A stretch of 64,000 nucleotides of DNA from Hevea brasiliensis (taxonomy: Eukaryota > Streptophyta > Magnoliopsida > Malpighiales > Euphorbiaceae). Shown one piece after another: positions 1-11,086 of the stretch. The stretch is from positions 55,592,773 to 55,656,772 of the forward strand of contig NC_079495.1 of NCBI RefSeq assembly GCF_030052815.1, given 5' to 3'. Under the pieces are notes generated by a model. That model had not been told where the DNA came from. It made no database searches and saw nothing but the letters and a program-made list of their open reading frames with translations. Each line of letters starts with the position of its first letter. The stretch's first letter is position 1. Made by a program: the position numbers and the translations under genes.

Positions 1-756
1 TCTTATCCGATTCTCAACTCAAAATTTAAAATAAATACGTAATAGAGATCGGAGGAGAGTTCTTATCCGATCTCAACTCAAAATTTTAATAAATATTAAA
101 TAGAGATCGGAGGAGAGTTCTTATCCGGTCTCAACTCAAAATTTTAATAAACATTAAATAGAAATTGGAGGAAAATTCTTATCCGATCCCTGAGCTAAAA
201 TTTTAATGAATACTTAAAAGGGATCGGAGGAGAGTTCTTATCCGATCCTCAATCCTAAATTTTAAATACCCCAAAAGAGACCGAAGGAGGATTCTTATCC
301 GATCTCCTCTCAGAATTTAAGAGAGATCGGAGGAGAGTTCTTATCCGATTCTCACACCTAATTTTAACCTACACGCAAAACAAACCCAAAACCAAAAATG
401 ATATGCGACGTCAATTCACTAAGGTTGTCTCATTTACTTATGTATCTGGGTGATCCGAATTTAGTGAAAAATTAAAATCTCCTTTTGACAAAAGGATTAA
501 CATGTCCATTTAAGCCCTCCTAACTAATACAAAGTTAAATCTACTTACCCTTATTAAGGGACGAGGTGGGGTGCCTAACACCTTCCCCACCCGTTTACGG
601 ACCCCGAACCTAGAATCTCTGTCTTGAAGTGGTTTCATTTCAATTTATTTTCACAAATGGTTTTCTTTAGTTTCCCTCAAAACTAAGGTGGCGACTCCTC
701 ACTCTTTCCCACTTCGGTGAGGGTTCGTTCAGGCGACCGCAAAATCCCTTGCGACA
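1..756 (+). repeat. 5' LTR, last 756 bp
   Basis: This aligns without gaps to 16312-17067, ending in the same tgcgaca. By eye there are 9 mismatches (about 1.2%), at positions near 39, 70, 109, 284, 294, 376, 406, 620 and 734. The piece starts within the array of GATCGG hairpin units that is complete in the 3' LTR. It belongs to the R/U5 side if transcription starts near the TATA box seen at the matching place in the 3' LTR. Confidence 0.95.
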
Positions 757-759
757 GCT

Positions 760-777
760 TGGCGACTCCACTGGGGA
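760..777 (+). promoter_or_regulatory. primer binding site, tRNA-Arg type
   Basis: TGGCGACTCCACTGGGGA begins three bases after the LTR end. It is complementary to the 3' end of plant tRNA-Arg(ACG) including CCA, with one mismatch as I recall that tRNA. A tRNA-Arg primer is the known choice of Ogre-type elements. Confidence 0.85.
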
Positions 778-1626
778 TGTACTAATACTGACTTAACCCC
801 GGTCTAGAGGTCCAAAAGTAGATTTAATTTTTTCCGATCACATTATAGTGGGCTCATTCGGCAATATTTTATACGTTAATTATTGTTATTCCGCTAACTG
901 TTTTACTTGTTTTGCTTGTTTTATTCCCTACAGCGCTTATTGTTTGAAAAAAAGAAAAAAATGGAAAGAATAAAATCCCCCTGAATTGGGAAGAGGTAAA
1001 GGTGTCCCTTCACACACTGAACACTCACACGATGTCCTCACACACTTCGGTCCTATACCCGGGCTTTCTTACCCTTTTAGGAAAGTAGGAGGGGGTCATG
1101 TAGCGGTACCCGTGGGTTTTACCCCGTTAGTATCCGTGAAGGCTTCTGCTCAGATTGAAACTCGTTCTATCCACTGTGATACTGGTGGAATTTTCCCGAT
1201 AATATCATGGTTATAGAATGGGGCTATACTGTTACAGTAGGGGCAATTTGGGAACCTGTGGCTTTTAGAAAATTAGACCTTGAGCTAAACTATCACAATA
1301 GCTGAAAGCCGTAGTAAGCTACCTTGTAAGATAGAACTATCCAATTAGGTAGCACTCATCCGATATCAGGAGTCTCCCTATGCTAGGACAAAAAGGGGCA
1401 TACTTACTCTTACCCTGTTCTGCTTTAATTTCCTTTTGTTCGTTTTTGTGAGGGTAATCTTGAATTCTACTGAAACACCTACACATTTTCCTACTTTGAT
1501 AAATGTGTATGTGTCACCCTGCCAACAGTATGATTCAAAATTACCCAAATTTATCTCTCTAACGAGTTTTTCCGCAGGCATCATCAAACTAAGAGTCTGT
1601 GAGAAGGATAAGGCATCATTTTTGTC
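778..1626 (+). other. untranslated leader of the Ogre-type element
   Basis: About 850 bases lie between the primer site and ORF1. A 76-codon open frame at 986-1216 and overlapping frames on both strands near 1378-1759 have no recognisable domain and look like chance frames. A pyrimidine-rich stretch ending in ccgcag at about 1578 could serve as a splice acceptor. Nothing else is recognised. Confidence 0.6.
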
Positions 1627-3519
1627 ATGGCATCCTCGAGTCAGTCGGCAGAAGAAGTTCAGAATGCTAAACTTTGGTCCAAGTCAACTCATACTCCAGT
1701 ACTCTCGCAAAATAATGTTTCCAAGGCACATGCTAGCTTACTACCCTCATGGGATCTGAATAAAATTGAGGTCAGAATGAACAGCCTCGAGGGTCTGTCT
1801 AATGGATGGAGGTCGTTTCCTGATCAGGTCAAGGCACGATTTGAAAGGAAATACGGGAAAATTGCAACCCTAATGCGAGTCAAGGTCCAAATCCCGGCAT
1901 TAAAGGCCATGCTGTCAGTTTGGAATCCTAAGTATGGGGTATTCTCTTTCAATGACATTGATACAGTTCCCACTATGGAAGAATATCACGCATTACTGGA
2001 GATTCCTTACTCAACACAGAATCGGATCTACCTGCACCTTGAGCATAGGCAGACCTGGAAACGATTAACACATTTGTTGGGTATTCCTTCGGAGGAGGCA
2101 AAGTCAAAAGAAACGGTCAAAGGAAACACGCATGGATGGTATTGGACCTACCTTGAGAAGCGGTTAGATCAATTCCTCCAAGAGAAACAGTGGGATCAAG
2201 CTTCAGTAGCACTCGCATTGGGAATCTATGGCCTGATTTTGTTCCTGGGACCATTAGGAATCATAACCTGCAGCACGGTGGAAGTATTCTGGGCGGTAGA
2301 AAGGCAGGAGGTCAATCCGATACCAGCAATTCTTGCGGAGACCTTATTAACCCTTACCTATTGCAGACAATAGGGTAAAGGGTCCATCAAGTGTTGTTCT
2401 CAATTGTTATATCTCTGGATTATCAGTCACATATGCCCTGTGGAGACAAAGGGATTGACTTGGTACCTGGACCAGCCTCTCATCGAGAAGATGACCCGGT
2501 TAATAATCAATTCGAAGAATGAACAGCAGTGGCGGGAACAGATTTTGAGTTTCAATAGCCATGATTATTGTTGGAGGAAGTTGTGGGCGTCAGGCCAATC
2601 CGTTTTGATCAACACGGGGGGTAATCAGTCGGTGTCCCTGATCGGAGTAACCGGATACACAAGTTACACTCCGGCCTTGGTAATGAGGCAGTTTGGCTCA
2701 ACACAGTCCAGAATCGACATTGAAGAATATCACCAAGGTCATTTCTACCATGAGCTCAAGGAAGAGGAAGGGTTGAAAATGGCTCGCAAGTCTTGGGAGA
2801 ACATCACTCTGGTGGAGAGATCGCCTAAAGGCCTGGCGCCGGGCGATTATCTTAAATGGAGAGCTGACAGGGACCGAGAATACTCAACTACAGAATTCGA
2901 AGACAGCGATCCGCGCAGAGATGTCCTATTAGAAGAAGCTGATGATCGCCTGGTTAACTCGCTACAAAAGGCAAATACCGAGAACTCGCAACTGAAAGAA
3001 CAAATAAAACAGTTGGAGGACAAATAGCAGATTCTCAAGAGGAAAGTAAGAAGGCTTAGGGAAGAGGCAAGGGCCGAAAAGATGGGTTTTGAAGAGCAAG
3101 AGATACGGTGGGAAAAGGAAAAAAACTCTCTCCACGCTGTAATGAAAGAAGTAGAAGCACAGAATGGTGAGCTTCAGGAAAAGATGAAATACCAGGAGGT
3201 ACTCGTTGAAGAGTATAAACAGGAAAACAAAAAGAAGAAGCTCGAATTAAAAGAACAGGCACTACTCATCAACGATATCTTGAAAGAGTGTGCTAAGGAA
3301 AGAAAAGAGAAAGAAAAACAAGCTGCTCTCTATCAAGAGCTGAAAGAGAATGTTGACCAGCTAGAAAGAACGATAGCACAGGGAAAGCAAGAACTCCTAC
3401 CTGAATCCGAGTATGCTCTAAAAGCATTCGACCCTGCCAAGCAAGAAGAAAGGTTATATGAGTATCTCAGAAAATGTCATCTCATTATAAAAAACCTCCC
3501 AGAGCCTAGGCCAATGTAA
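1627..3519 (+). pseudogene. Ogre ORF1, DUF7745-like (plant mobile domain type) plus coiled coil, two internal stops
   Basis: One frame runs from ATG 1627 to TAA 3517 (about 630 codons) but carries TAG at 2371-2373 and TAG at 3025-3027. The first two thirds resemble the DUF7745 proteins found in many plant genomes; key stretches are LWNP-like LSVWNPKYGVF, a VPTMEEYHALL segment and PIPAILAETLLTL. The last third (about 2900-3470) is rich in K, E and Q and should form a long coiled coil. Extra ORFs upstream of gag are known in Tat/Ogre elements; their role is unknown. The terminal TAA overlaps a GTAAAG splice-donor-like sequence, as the gag-pro stop does. The start is the first ATG of the frame in a good plant context (tcATGGC). 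It is broken in this copy unless the TAG codons are read through. Confidence 0.8.
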
Positions 3520-3942
3520 AGAATACGGTGTACAAATTATTCAGTTAATGGAATGATTTTTGGACCATTGTTTAGCAAATTGTGAATGAATAGTATGACT
3601 CCCGTAGGAACTCCCTCGCTAGGGTTATGTGAAAAATTGAATGCGCCATATGGACAGGTATCATAAATACGCATTCAATACGGTCATTCGCAGTCAGACT
3701 ATTGGACGATGCCATGATAAAAGTGATGCAGTTATCCTTCAACAGATTTCATTTCTGGCCCTCAAATGCCACCGTATCCTTCGTCCACATCAGGACCCTA
3801 TTTAATTTTGATCAAAATTCACTAAAAATTTCTTTTTGACTCCTTACAGAAAAACAACATTGCTTCAAACAAGGCAAGTCTGACCAAGCACGCGATTCAA
3901 CCCCAGCGAGTGTACTTAGCAAGATCTCGAACAAGAAAACTA
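3520..3942 (+). other. spacer between ORF1 and gag, possible intron
   Basis: The gag frame is open upstream of its first ATG (3943) back to about 3841, where a pyrimidine-rich run ends in ttacag (AG at 3848-3849). Together with the donor-like GTAAAG at 3516 this suggests a 334-base intron. By my count this splice does not keep the ORF1 frame joined to gag, so the proposal is weak. Otherwise nothing is recognised here. Confidence 0.35.
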
Positions 3943-6900
3943 ATGGAAGACCAGGAACAAGTACAGAACCTACAGGGGCAAGTGTCTGAACTAAAAGACC
4001 AGGTTTCAGAACTTATGAAGCTGATGAGGGAGATGTCCCAAAATAAGCCAGCTTCGGACCTTAACCTACCATTACCTCCCCCACCTCCAACAAATGATCC
4101 ACACCAAGCTTCAACTTCTTTCACCTTTCAATCACCTATCCCAGACCCGACAGTCACTGTCAATCCAGTCGCCATGAATAATGACCTGCCTTTCTCCTAT
4201 TACCCGGCTGTCTCAAATGCCGAGCCTCACCCTTCAATCCTAATCCCTCCAGTTTACTCCACCCCTCAGCTCCCGGCCGGGGGAGCATATCATGCAGTGG
4301 GAGGGGAAAATAAGATGAAAGAAAACGAGAAACTATCTGCTCTAGAAGAGAGACTGAGAGCGATAGAGGGGCTGAACATGTATGGTTCGGTCGACGTGGC
4401 ATCACTAAGATTAGTACCGGATGTGGTGGTGCCACCCAAATTCAAGGTCCCCGATTTTGACAAGTATACTGGGAATTCGGACCCTCGAATTCATTTGGCC
4501 ACCTATATTGCCAAGATGTCCTCTATGACAGATGATGACAGACTATTAATCCACTTCTTTCATGAGAGCCTCTCGAGCAAAACGAGGTGGTGCGTTTGCT
4601 AGACAGAGTGCATCGCGCTCCTGGAAGGATTTAGCCGAGTCCTTTTTAAAGCAGTACAAATTTAACTGCGATGTGGCCCCCACAAGGAGGGATCTTGAAA
4701 ATCTGGTGCAGAAAGACCGGGAAAGCTTCAAGGAGTATGCCCAGAGATGGAGAGAAAAGGCGGCAGAAGTCCACCCTCCGGTGACTGATAATGAGCTATG
4801 CTCTCTGTTCATCGAGACTTTAAAAGCTCCTTACTTCAACCTGATGATTGGGAACACTTCCAACAGCTTCTCAAACATCATCCAGGCTGGTGAAAGAATT
4901 GAAGCCAACTTAAGAATGGGACGACTGCATGAGTCTGCTGAGAACCCTGCAAAGAAGATTGCCAATTTTGGCAAGAAAAAGGAGAGTGATGTGCATTCTA
5001 TCGCTCGGCAGAATAATTACTCCCTATTTCCTCAAAACAATTACCGGCCATATTCTTCCCCTCACAGCCAAACCATCGCAAACATTCCGCCTCCTCTCCC
5101 AAATTATCCACACCCGCGCCCACAATATCCCCCGCCTGCAAATTACCAACCAAGACCACCTCTTCCTCCTGTTCAATCAAGACCACCACAAAACAACCCA
5201 AGACCCCCAAGAAACCCTGATCCACCTCTTCCCCTCCCACTCAGTGAAATATACCGATACCTCGTCGGTATAAACCAAATCGTACTAGTTCCCCTAGACC
5301 CGATCCAGCCGCCATACCCTAGGTGGTATGATGCCACTGCCCGTTGTGAGTACCATGGAGGGGCACGAGGGCATTCAACTGACAATTGCGGTGCACTCAG
5401 GGGGAGAGTGCACGCTTTAATCCGAAACGGGTGGCTGAAAATTGAGGGAAATGGTTCCCTCCCCAATGTTACCTCAAACCCACTGCCTAACCATAATGCG
5501 GGCAGTGGTGTAAATATGATAGAGTCTGATGGAGAGAGGTTGGCACCAGAAGTAGACGAGCTCATCCCTCATTTTGAGGGGATTTTTGCCATGGCAGTAA
5601 GAGAAGGCTACCTTTGCCCCCGGATATCAGGGTCGGGAAAAGATACGGGATGTCCTTACCATGGAGGGGCAGTTAACCATGAGTTGCGAGATTGTGAGGG
5701 ATTCAAACAAGAGGTCCAGAACTTGTTATCCCTCAAAGTTCTGAGATGCCAGACAAAGTCAAAGACGGAAGGGGGAGTGAACACCACTAGATTCGGCCAA
5801 ACTGCTTCTACCTCCAAACCCAGAATCACCTTTTCACCCCCAGTAGCCTCACCGCCAGTAACGGTTATCCGAACTCCGCCCCAGCTCCCTGTCACCAATA
5901 CTCACGCTGTCCCTTGGAACTATAATTTCCAAGTTTTCACTCAGGGAGCGTTAAGCAGTACATCCGCTCCTAATCTTGCCTCACCTCCGGCACCACCAAA
6001 ACCATGTTTTGCTCCTCACGAGCATTTCAGAATGACTTATGCTGGACCTACCAGCAACATTACTCCCCAAACCAGTCCTCAGCCCGTTATCGCTACAAAG
6101 CCCTCTCCACCTGAGCAAGAAGTCGAGTTTATAACTCGAAATGGGAGGTGTTACGGGAACGAAAAAAGAGAAAAGAGGAAAGGGAAAGTAAAAATGGGAG
6201 AGTCATCAAGAAATACAGAAGAGGAGGTTGAGAAGGTAGGGGAAGTAGACCCTGCTGAACATAAAGAAGAGGAAGAACTGCTACTCCAAATAATGAAACA
6301 AAGTGAGTATGATGTGGTGGAACAGTTAAGGAAGACGCCTGCACGAATTTCACTGCTGTCACTGATCCTGAGCTCAGAAGTGCACCGGCAAGCCTTGCAG
6401 AAAGTCCTGGATCAAGCTTTTATGAACCCCAACATTACTCCGGGGCAGTTTGAGAAGATAGTGGGACAAATCCAGGCATCCAGTTCTGTCACTTTCTCGG
6501 AGGATGAGATAGATCCTGCGGGTTTAAGGCACACTAAAGCTCTGCATGTAACTGTGAAATGTAAGGGTTGTATAGTGGCCAAGGTCCTCATCGATAACGG
6601 ATCAGCCCTCAATGTACTGCCTAGCGCTACCTTAGCCAGGCTGCCGGTCGACCAATCTGATATACGTCAGAGTGCTATGGTGGTGAGAGCCTTCGACGGT
6701 ACAAGGAGAGAAGTGCTGGGAGACATTGACTTGCCAATCCAAGTCAGTGCATGTACTTTCAACGTCACGTTTCAGGTGATGAACATTGAGCCGGCCTACA
6801 CTATGTTGTTGGGGAGGCCGTGGATCCATTCTGCGAATGCTGTTCCTTCAACTTTGCACCAGAAAATAAAATACATTAAGGATGGCAAAATCGTCACTGT

Positions 6901-7437
6901 AAGGGGTGAAGAAGCCATATTGGTCACCAAACCGCAATCACTTCCTTATGTGGAAGCAACCGAGGAGTCGTTGGAGAGTTCTTTCCAGGCCCTTGAGTTA
7001 CAAGATACCGGGAAGGAGGGGCTATGGCTATGGTGGCCAAAGTAATGTCAAGAAATGGGTATCAAGAGGGGAAAGGCCTAGGCACTGCCTTACAAGGGAT
7101 CGTGGAGCCGATACCGGCTATCCAGAAGATAGGCCGTTGCGGATTGGGTTATGGGGAAGATGCTTTCATGGATGGACGATTCTGGATGAGGAAAACGCTT
7201 GGGGATTAGAGATTCGATCAGAAAATGGGAAAGATGAAAGTAGTCCCGAGAATCACAGAAGTCTTCACTAAACCGGTCATTGAAAATCCGGCAGATGTGG
7301 AAGAATCACCTGATGACCTATCCATTGATGTCATTCACCTAGATTCCTTCTACGAAGCTCTAGTCTCACCGGTAGCTGAGGGGCAGGAACTGGACAACTG
7401 GACGGCAGAGGACATCCCTGTACTCAATTTCGAGTAA
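3943..7437 (+). pseudogene. gag-pro: gag-protease of the Ogre-type element, frameshifted
   Basis: The polyprotein would form the particle and cleave itself. It starts at ATG 3943 with a coiled coil, followed by a Pro-rich linker and the retrotransposon gag core (about 4440-4930, with RSWKDLAESFLKQY and FKEYAQRW). A second Pro-rich region follows, then two zinc-knuckle-like motifs of the form C-x2-H-x5-H-x4-C near 5345 and 5651. The aspartic protease has its active site IDNGSALNVLP at about 6590-6622 and a later LLGRPW. After it comes a G-patch-like stretch (about 7045-7140, GYQEGKGLGTALQGI), as in related Tat elements. Breaks: a reading-frame change at about 4580-4620, best explained by two nearby small indels; another in a G-rich run near 7010-7025; and TAG at 7207-7209. 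The frame ends at TAA 7435, which overlaps an intron donor. Confidence 0.88.
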
Positions 7438-7616
7438 AGTACCTTTGGTTATCTACACTTGATCATTTAGTCCATAGTGACAAGTGTAATATTGTAAATG
7501 GACCTTTTTCTTATGGCATAAATATTAATGAATTAATAGCGCATTTCAAATCCAATTCTTTTTTCCTTTCCTTTTGAATTTCATCCTTATGATATATTCC
7601 ATTTTTATTCATTCAG
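7434..7616 (+). other. GT-AG intron between protease and reverse transcriptase
   Basis: The donor is GTAAAGT at 7434 and the acceptor is a pyrimidine-rich run ending in attcag at 7616, giving a 183-base intron. The last codon of gag-pro is split (GA|G). Joining 7433 to 7617 keeps the same frame, which is open from the acceptor through RT although no ATG exists there. The gag-pro stop codon TAA lies inside the donor, so unspliced RNA ends translation after gag-pro and spliced RNA continues into pol. An intron at this place is an established Ogre feature; the exact boundaries here are my inference. Confidence 0.85.
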
Positions 7617-9822
7617 GACCATTCATCAATTAACACCTAATAATCCAATAGACTCAGAAATTCCTCTGGTTAATTTTCAAATCCCCATAACTGCCATTAC
7701 TTCAAGTGATTCTGAGGAAGACCTTACAGAAGAAAGCAATGAAAAAGATGAACCCTCCCTAGTGCCTTGTGAAGACGAAACACACACCATAAATTTAGGC
7801 ACAGAAGAAGTAAAAAGGGAACTTAAGGTAGTGGAGAGTGAAGAATTGGGAGATATGATCAGTCTGCTTAAAGAATTCCTCGACGTATTTTCCTGGAGCT
7901 ATGATGATATGGTGGGTTTGGACCCTCAGATAGTGACGCACAAAATTCCCCTAATTCCGAGGACAATCCCTGTAAAGCAGAAGTTAAGAAGAATGAACCC
8001 CGACACACTGCTCAAAGTTTGGGATGAAGTCAAGAAACAGTATGACGCTGGGTTCCTGGAAGTGGTCAAATACCCCCAATGGGTAGCTAACGTCGTCCCG
8101 GTAACGAAGAAGGACGGGAGAGTTAGGGTGTGCGTTGACTACAGGGATCTTAATAAAGCAAGCTTGAAAGACGATTTCCCTCTCCCTCACATTGATGTGT
8201 TAGTTGACAATGCTGCGGGATTGGGCAGGTGTTCGTGTATTGATGGGGCATCAGGGTACAATCAGATCCCGATGGACGAGGAAGACAAGGATAAGACTGC
8301 ATTCATCACTCAATGGGGAGTGTTTTGCTATCGGGTCATGCCTTTTGGGTTGAAGAATGCTGGTGCTACCTACCAGCGTGCAATGGTCACATTATTCCAC
8401 GATATGATGCATAAAGAGGTGGAAGTGTATGTGGATGATATGATCATTAAATCCAGAGGAAAAGAAAGCCACGTACAGGTGATGAGGAGGGTATTCGAAA
8501 GGCTCAGGAAATATCAGCTGAAATTGAACCCTGCTAAATGCATATTCGGAGCTAGATCTGGGAAATTGTTGGGATTCATAGTAAGTGAGAAGGGAATAGA
8601 AGTTGATCCAGACAAGGTTCGAGCTATTCAAGAAATGCCATCCCCAAAAACAGAAAGGGAGGTGCGCAGTTTCCTGGGAAAATTGAACTACATTTCGAGA
8701 TTTATTTCTAATCTCACTGTCAAAGCTGAGCTTATTTTCAGACTACTCCGGAAGAATAATTCCACTCACTGGGATTCAGTTTGCCAGGAGGCTTTTGAGA
8801 AAATCAAGCAGTACTTGTCAAACCCACCAGTGTTGGTTCCTCCCGTGGCGGGGAGGCCTCTGATCCTGTATATGGCGGTCCAACAGAACTCGATGGGGTG
8901 CGTTTTGGGACAACATGATGATACCGGCCGAAAGGAGAGGGCTATTTATTACTTGAGCAAGAAGTTCAATGATTGTGAGTCGAGGTACTCTTTCTTAGAA
9001 AAGACTTGCTGCGCGTTAGCCTGGACAGCAAATCGCCTCAAGCACTACATGTTGAATCACAAGACATGGCTCATCTCCAGGATGGATCCTATCAAATATG
9101 TGTTCAAAAGCCCATTCATACCAGGTAGGATAGCCAAGTGGCAGGTTATACTCTCCCAATACGACATAGTCTACATGACCCGGAAAGCGGTGAAAGGTAG
9201 CGTGATCGCTGACCTCCTAGCAGAAAATCCTATCCAGGATTATGAAGCTCTGGATTTTGAGTTCCCTGATGAGCATATTAATGAAGTGGACTACAAAGAA
9301 GAGGGGCCAACCGACGTATGGGAAATGTATTTCGACGGAGCTGTCAATTTGTCCGGTAATGGAATTGGAGCTGTATTGGTATCCCCGGATGGAAAACACT
9401 TTCCGATAGCTGTCAAGTTGAGGTTTGATTGTACCAACAATGTCGCAGAGTATGAAGCTTGTGTAATGGGTCTGCAAGCTGCTATAGAGATGAAAATTAG
9501 AAAATTGGAGGTGTATGGAGACTCAGCTCTGATAATTTATCAAGTCAAGGGAGAATGGCAAACCAAGGATCCAAAGCTGATCCCATATCAGAAGTACTTA
9601 CTGGAGCTGATTAAGAAATTCGAAGAGATCTCTTTCACTCACCTTAGTAGGGACAAGAATCAATTTGCCGATGCTTTAGCTACTCTAGCCGTTATGGCCC
9701 AAATGGAAGAAGGGCAGATAACTCAAGCATTGAGGATTAAAGCAAGAGATGGGCCAGCTTACTGCTTCATGATTGAAGAAGAGCCCGACGGTAAACCTTG
9801 GTATCATGACATCATGGTCTAA
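7617..9822 (+). pseudogene. pol: pol part 1: reverse transcriptase, RNase H and second (archaeal-type) RNase H
   Basis: After an acidic linker, RT runs from about 7860 to 8720, with VKQKLRR, the KKDGRVRVCVDYRDLN block, PFGLKNAGATYQRAM and the catalytic YVDD box at 8428-8439. The Ty3-type RNase H follows (about 8840-9230). Its first catalytic Asp seems to be replaced (MAVQQNSMG), while the Glu in LEKTCCAL and the later Asp residues remain. A second RNase H (about 9320-9690) keeps D in MYFDGA, E in AEYEAC, D in YGDSAL and D in QFADAL. This extra domain marks the Tat lineage and is thought to supply the active RNase H. The frame stops at TAA 9820 and then continues unshifted into integrase, so this stop is a break in a polyprotein. 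No ATG precedes RT because translation enters through the intron splice. Confidence 0.92.
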
Positions 9823-11037
9823 TGCAGAACCAGAGAATTCCCCTCGGGGGAAAATCGAAACAAAAAGAGGATGCTTCGGAGATTAGCATCGGGATACTTC
9901 CCCAGTGGTAAAACCCTATACAAGAGAGGGTCCAACGGTGAACTATTGAGATGTGTGGATGCAGAAGAGGCAAAGAAAATCCTTTTTGAGACTCATGAAG
10001 GAAATTGTGCAACCCATGCCAATGGGCACATGATGGCTAAGCAAATCATGCGACGGGGATATTTTTGGACTACAATGGAAAAGGATTGCATCAAGTATTT
10101 CCGAAAGTGTCAGATTTATGCGGATCCAATAAATGTGCCACCTCACAAGTTGTTCAACCTCGTCTCACCATGGCCTTTTGCAATGTGGGGCATCGATGTG
10201 ATTGGTCCCATCAATCCCAAGGCATCCAATGGGCACAGATTCATCCTTGTAGCCATCGACTACTTCTCCAAATGGGTCGAAGCCATGTCATACGCGCACA
10301 TCACACAGAATACATTTCTCAAATTCCTCAGAAACAATATCATCTGCCGGCATGGCCTCCCTAATGAAATCGTCATTGACAACGCCAAGAATCTCAACGG
10401 TCCAAAGATTCAAAAATTGTGTGATCAATACAAAATCCAACATCTCAATTCCTCCCCATACCGTCCCCAGATGAATGGAGCGGTGGAAGCTGCAAACAAA
10501 AACCTCAAGAGGATAATCCGGAAAATGACGGTCACGTATAGGGATTGGCATGATATGCTTCCTTACGCTCTCCACGCATACCGGACTTCTGTAAAAACCT
10601 CAACCGGGGCAACTCCATACTTACTGGTTTACGGGATGGAAGCGGTATCACCTATTGAAGTTGAAATCCCTTCCCTAAGGATTCTGAAGGAATCAGGGAT
10701 TGATGAGTCAGAATGGATCCAGTCAAGGTTGGATCAGTTAAACTTGCTAGATGAGAAAAGGTTAGCAGCAGCATGTCATGGGCAGTTATACCAGATGAGG
10801 ATGGCTAGAGCATTTGATAAAAGCGTTCGCCCACGCGAATTCCAACCCGGGGACCTAGTTCTGAAGAAAGTGCTGCCGAATCAAAACGATCCCCGGGGCA
10901 AATGGTCACCAACCTACGAGGGACCTTATGTGGTTAAAAAGACATTTTCTGGAGGAGCCTTGATCTTGACCCACATGGACGGTGAAGAGTTTCCGAGACC
11001 TGTGAATGCTGACACCGTCAAGAGATACTATGCCTAA
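9823..11037 (+). pseudogene. int: pol part 2: integrase of the Ogre-type element
   Basis: It is in the same frame as the RT part, separated only by TAA 9820-9822; the first internal ATG is 9871. The N-terminal HHCC zinc finger is recognisable (THEGNCATHANGH, then DCIKYFRKCQIYAD), but the final C-x2-C appears shortened so that one zinc-binding Cys is missing. The catalytic core keeps D (10195-10197, WGIDVIGP), D (10378-10380, IVIDNAKNLN) and E (10486-10488, GAVEAANK), with exactly 35 residues between the last two. The GPY/F-like C-terminal module follows (GKWSPTYEGPYVV) and the protein ends at TAA 11035. No chromodomain is seen, as expected for Tat. The core looks intact; the finger defect and upstream stop argue against function. 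Confidence 0.93.
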
Positions 11038-11086
11038 AAAAACAAAAACAAAAAAAATAAAAATAAAAATAAAAGGAGAGAAAAAG

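Noticed and set aside
986..1759. Short open frames on both strands in the Ogre leader
   Set aside because: They overlap each other on opposite strands, have no recognisable domain and lie in the expected untranslated region.
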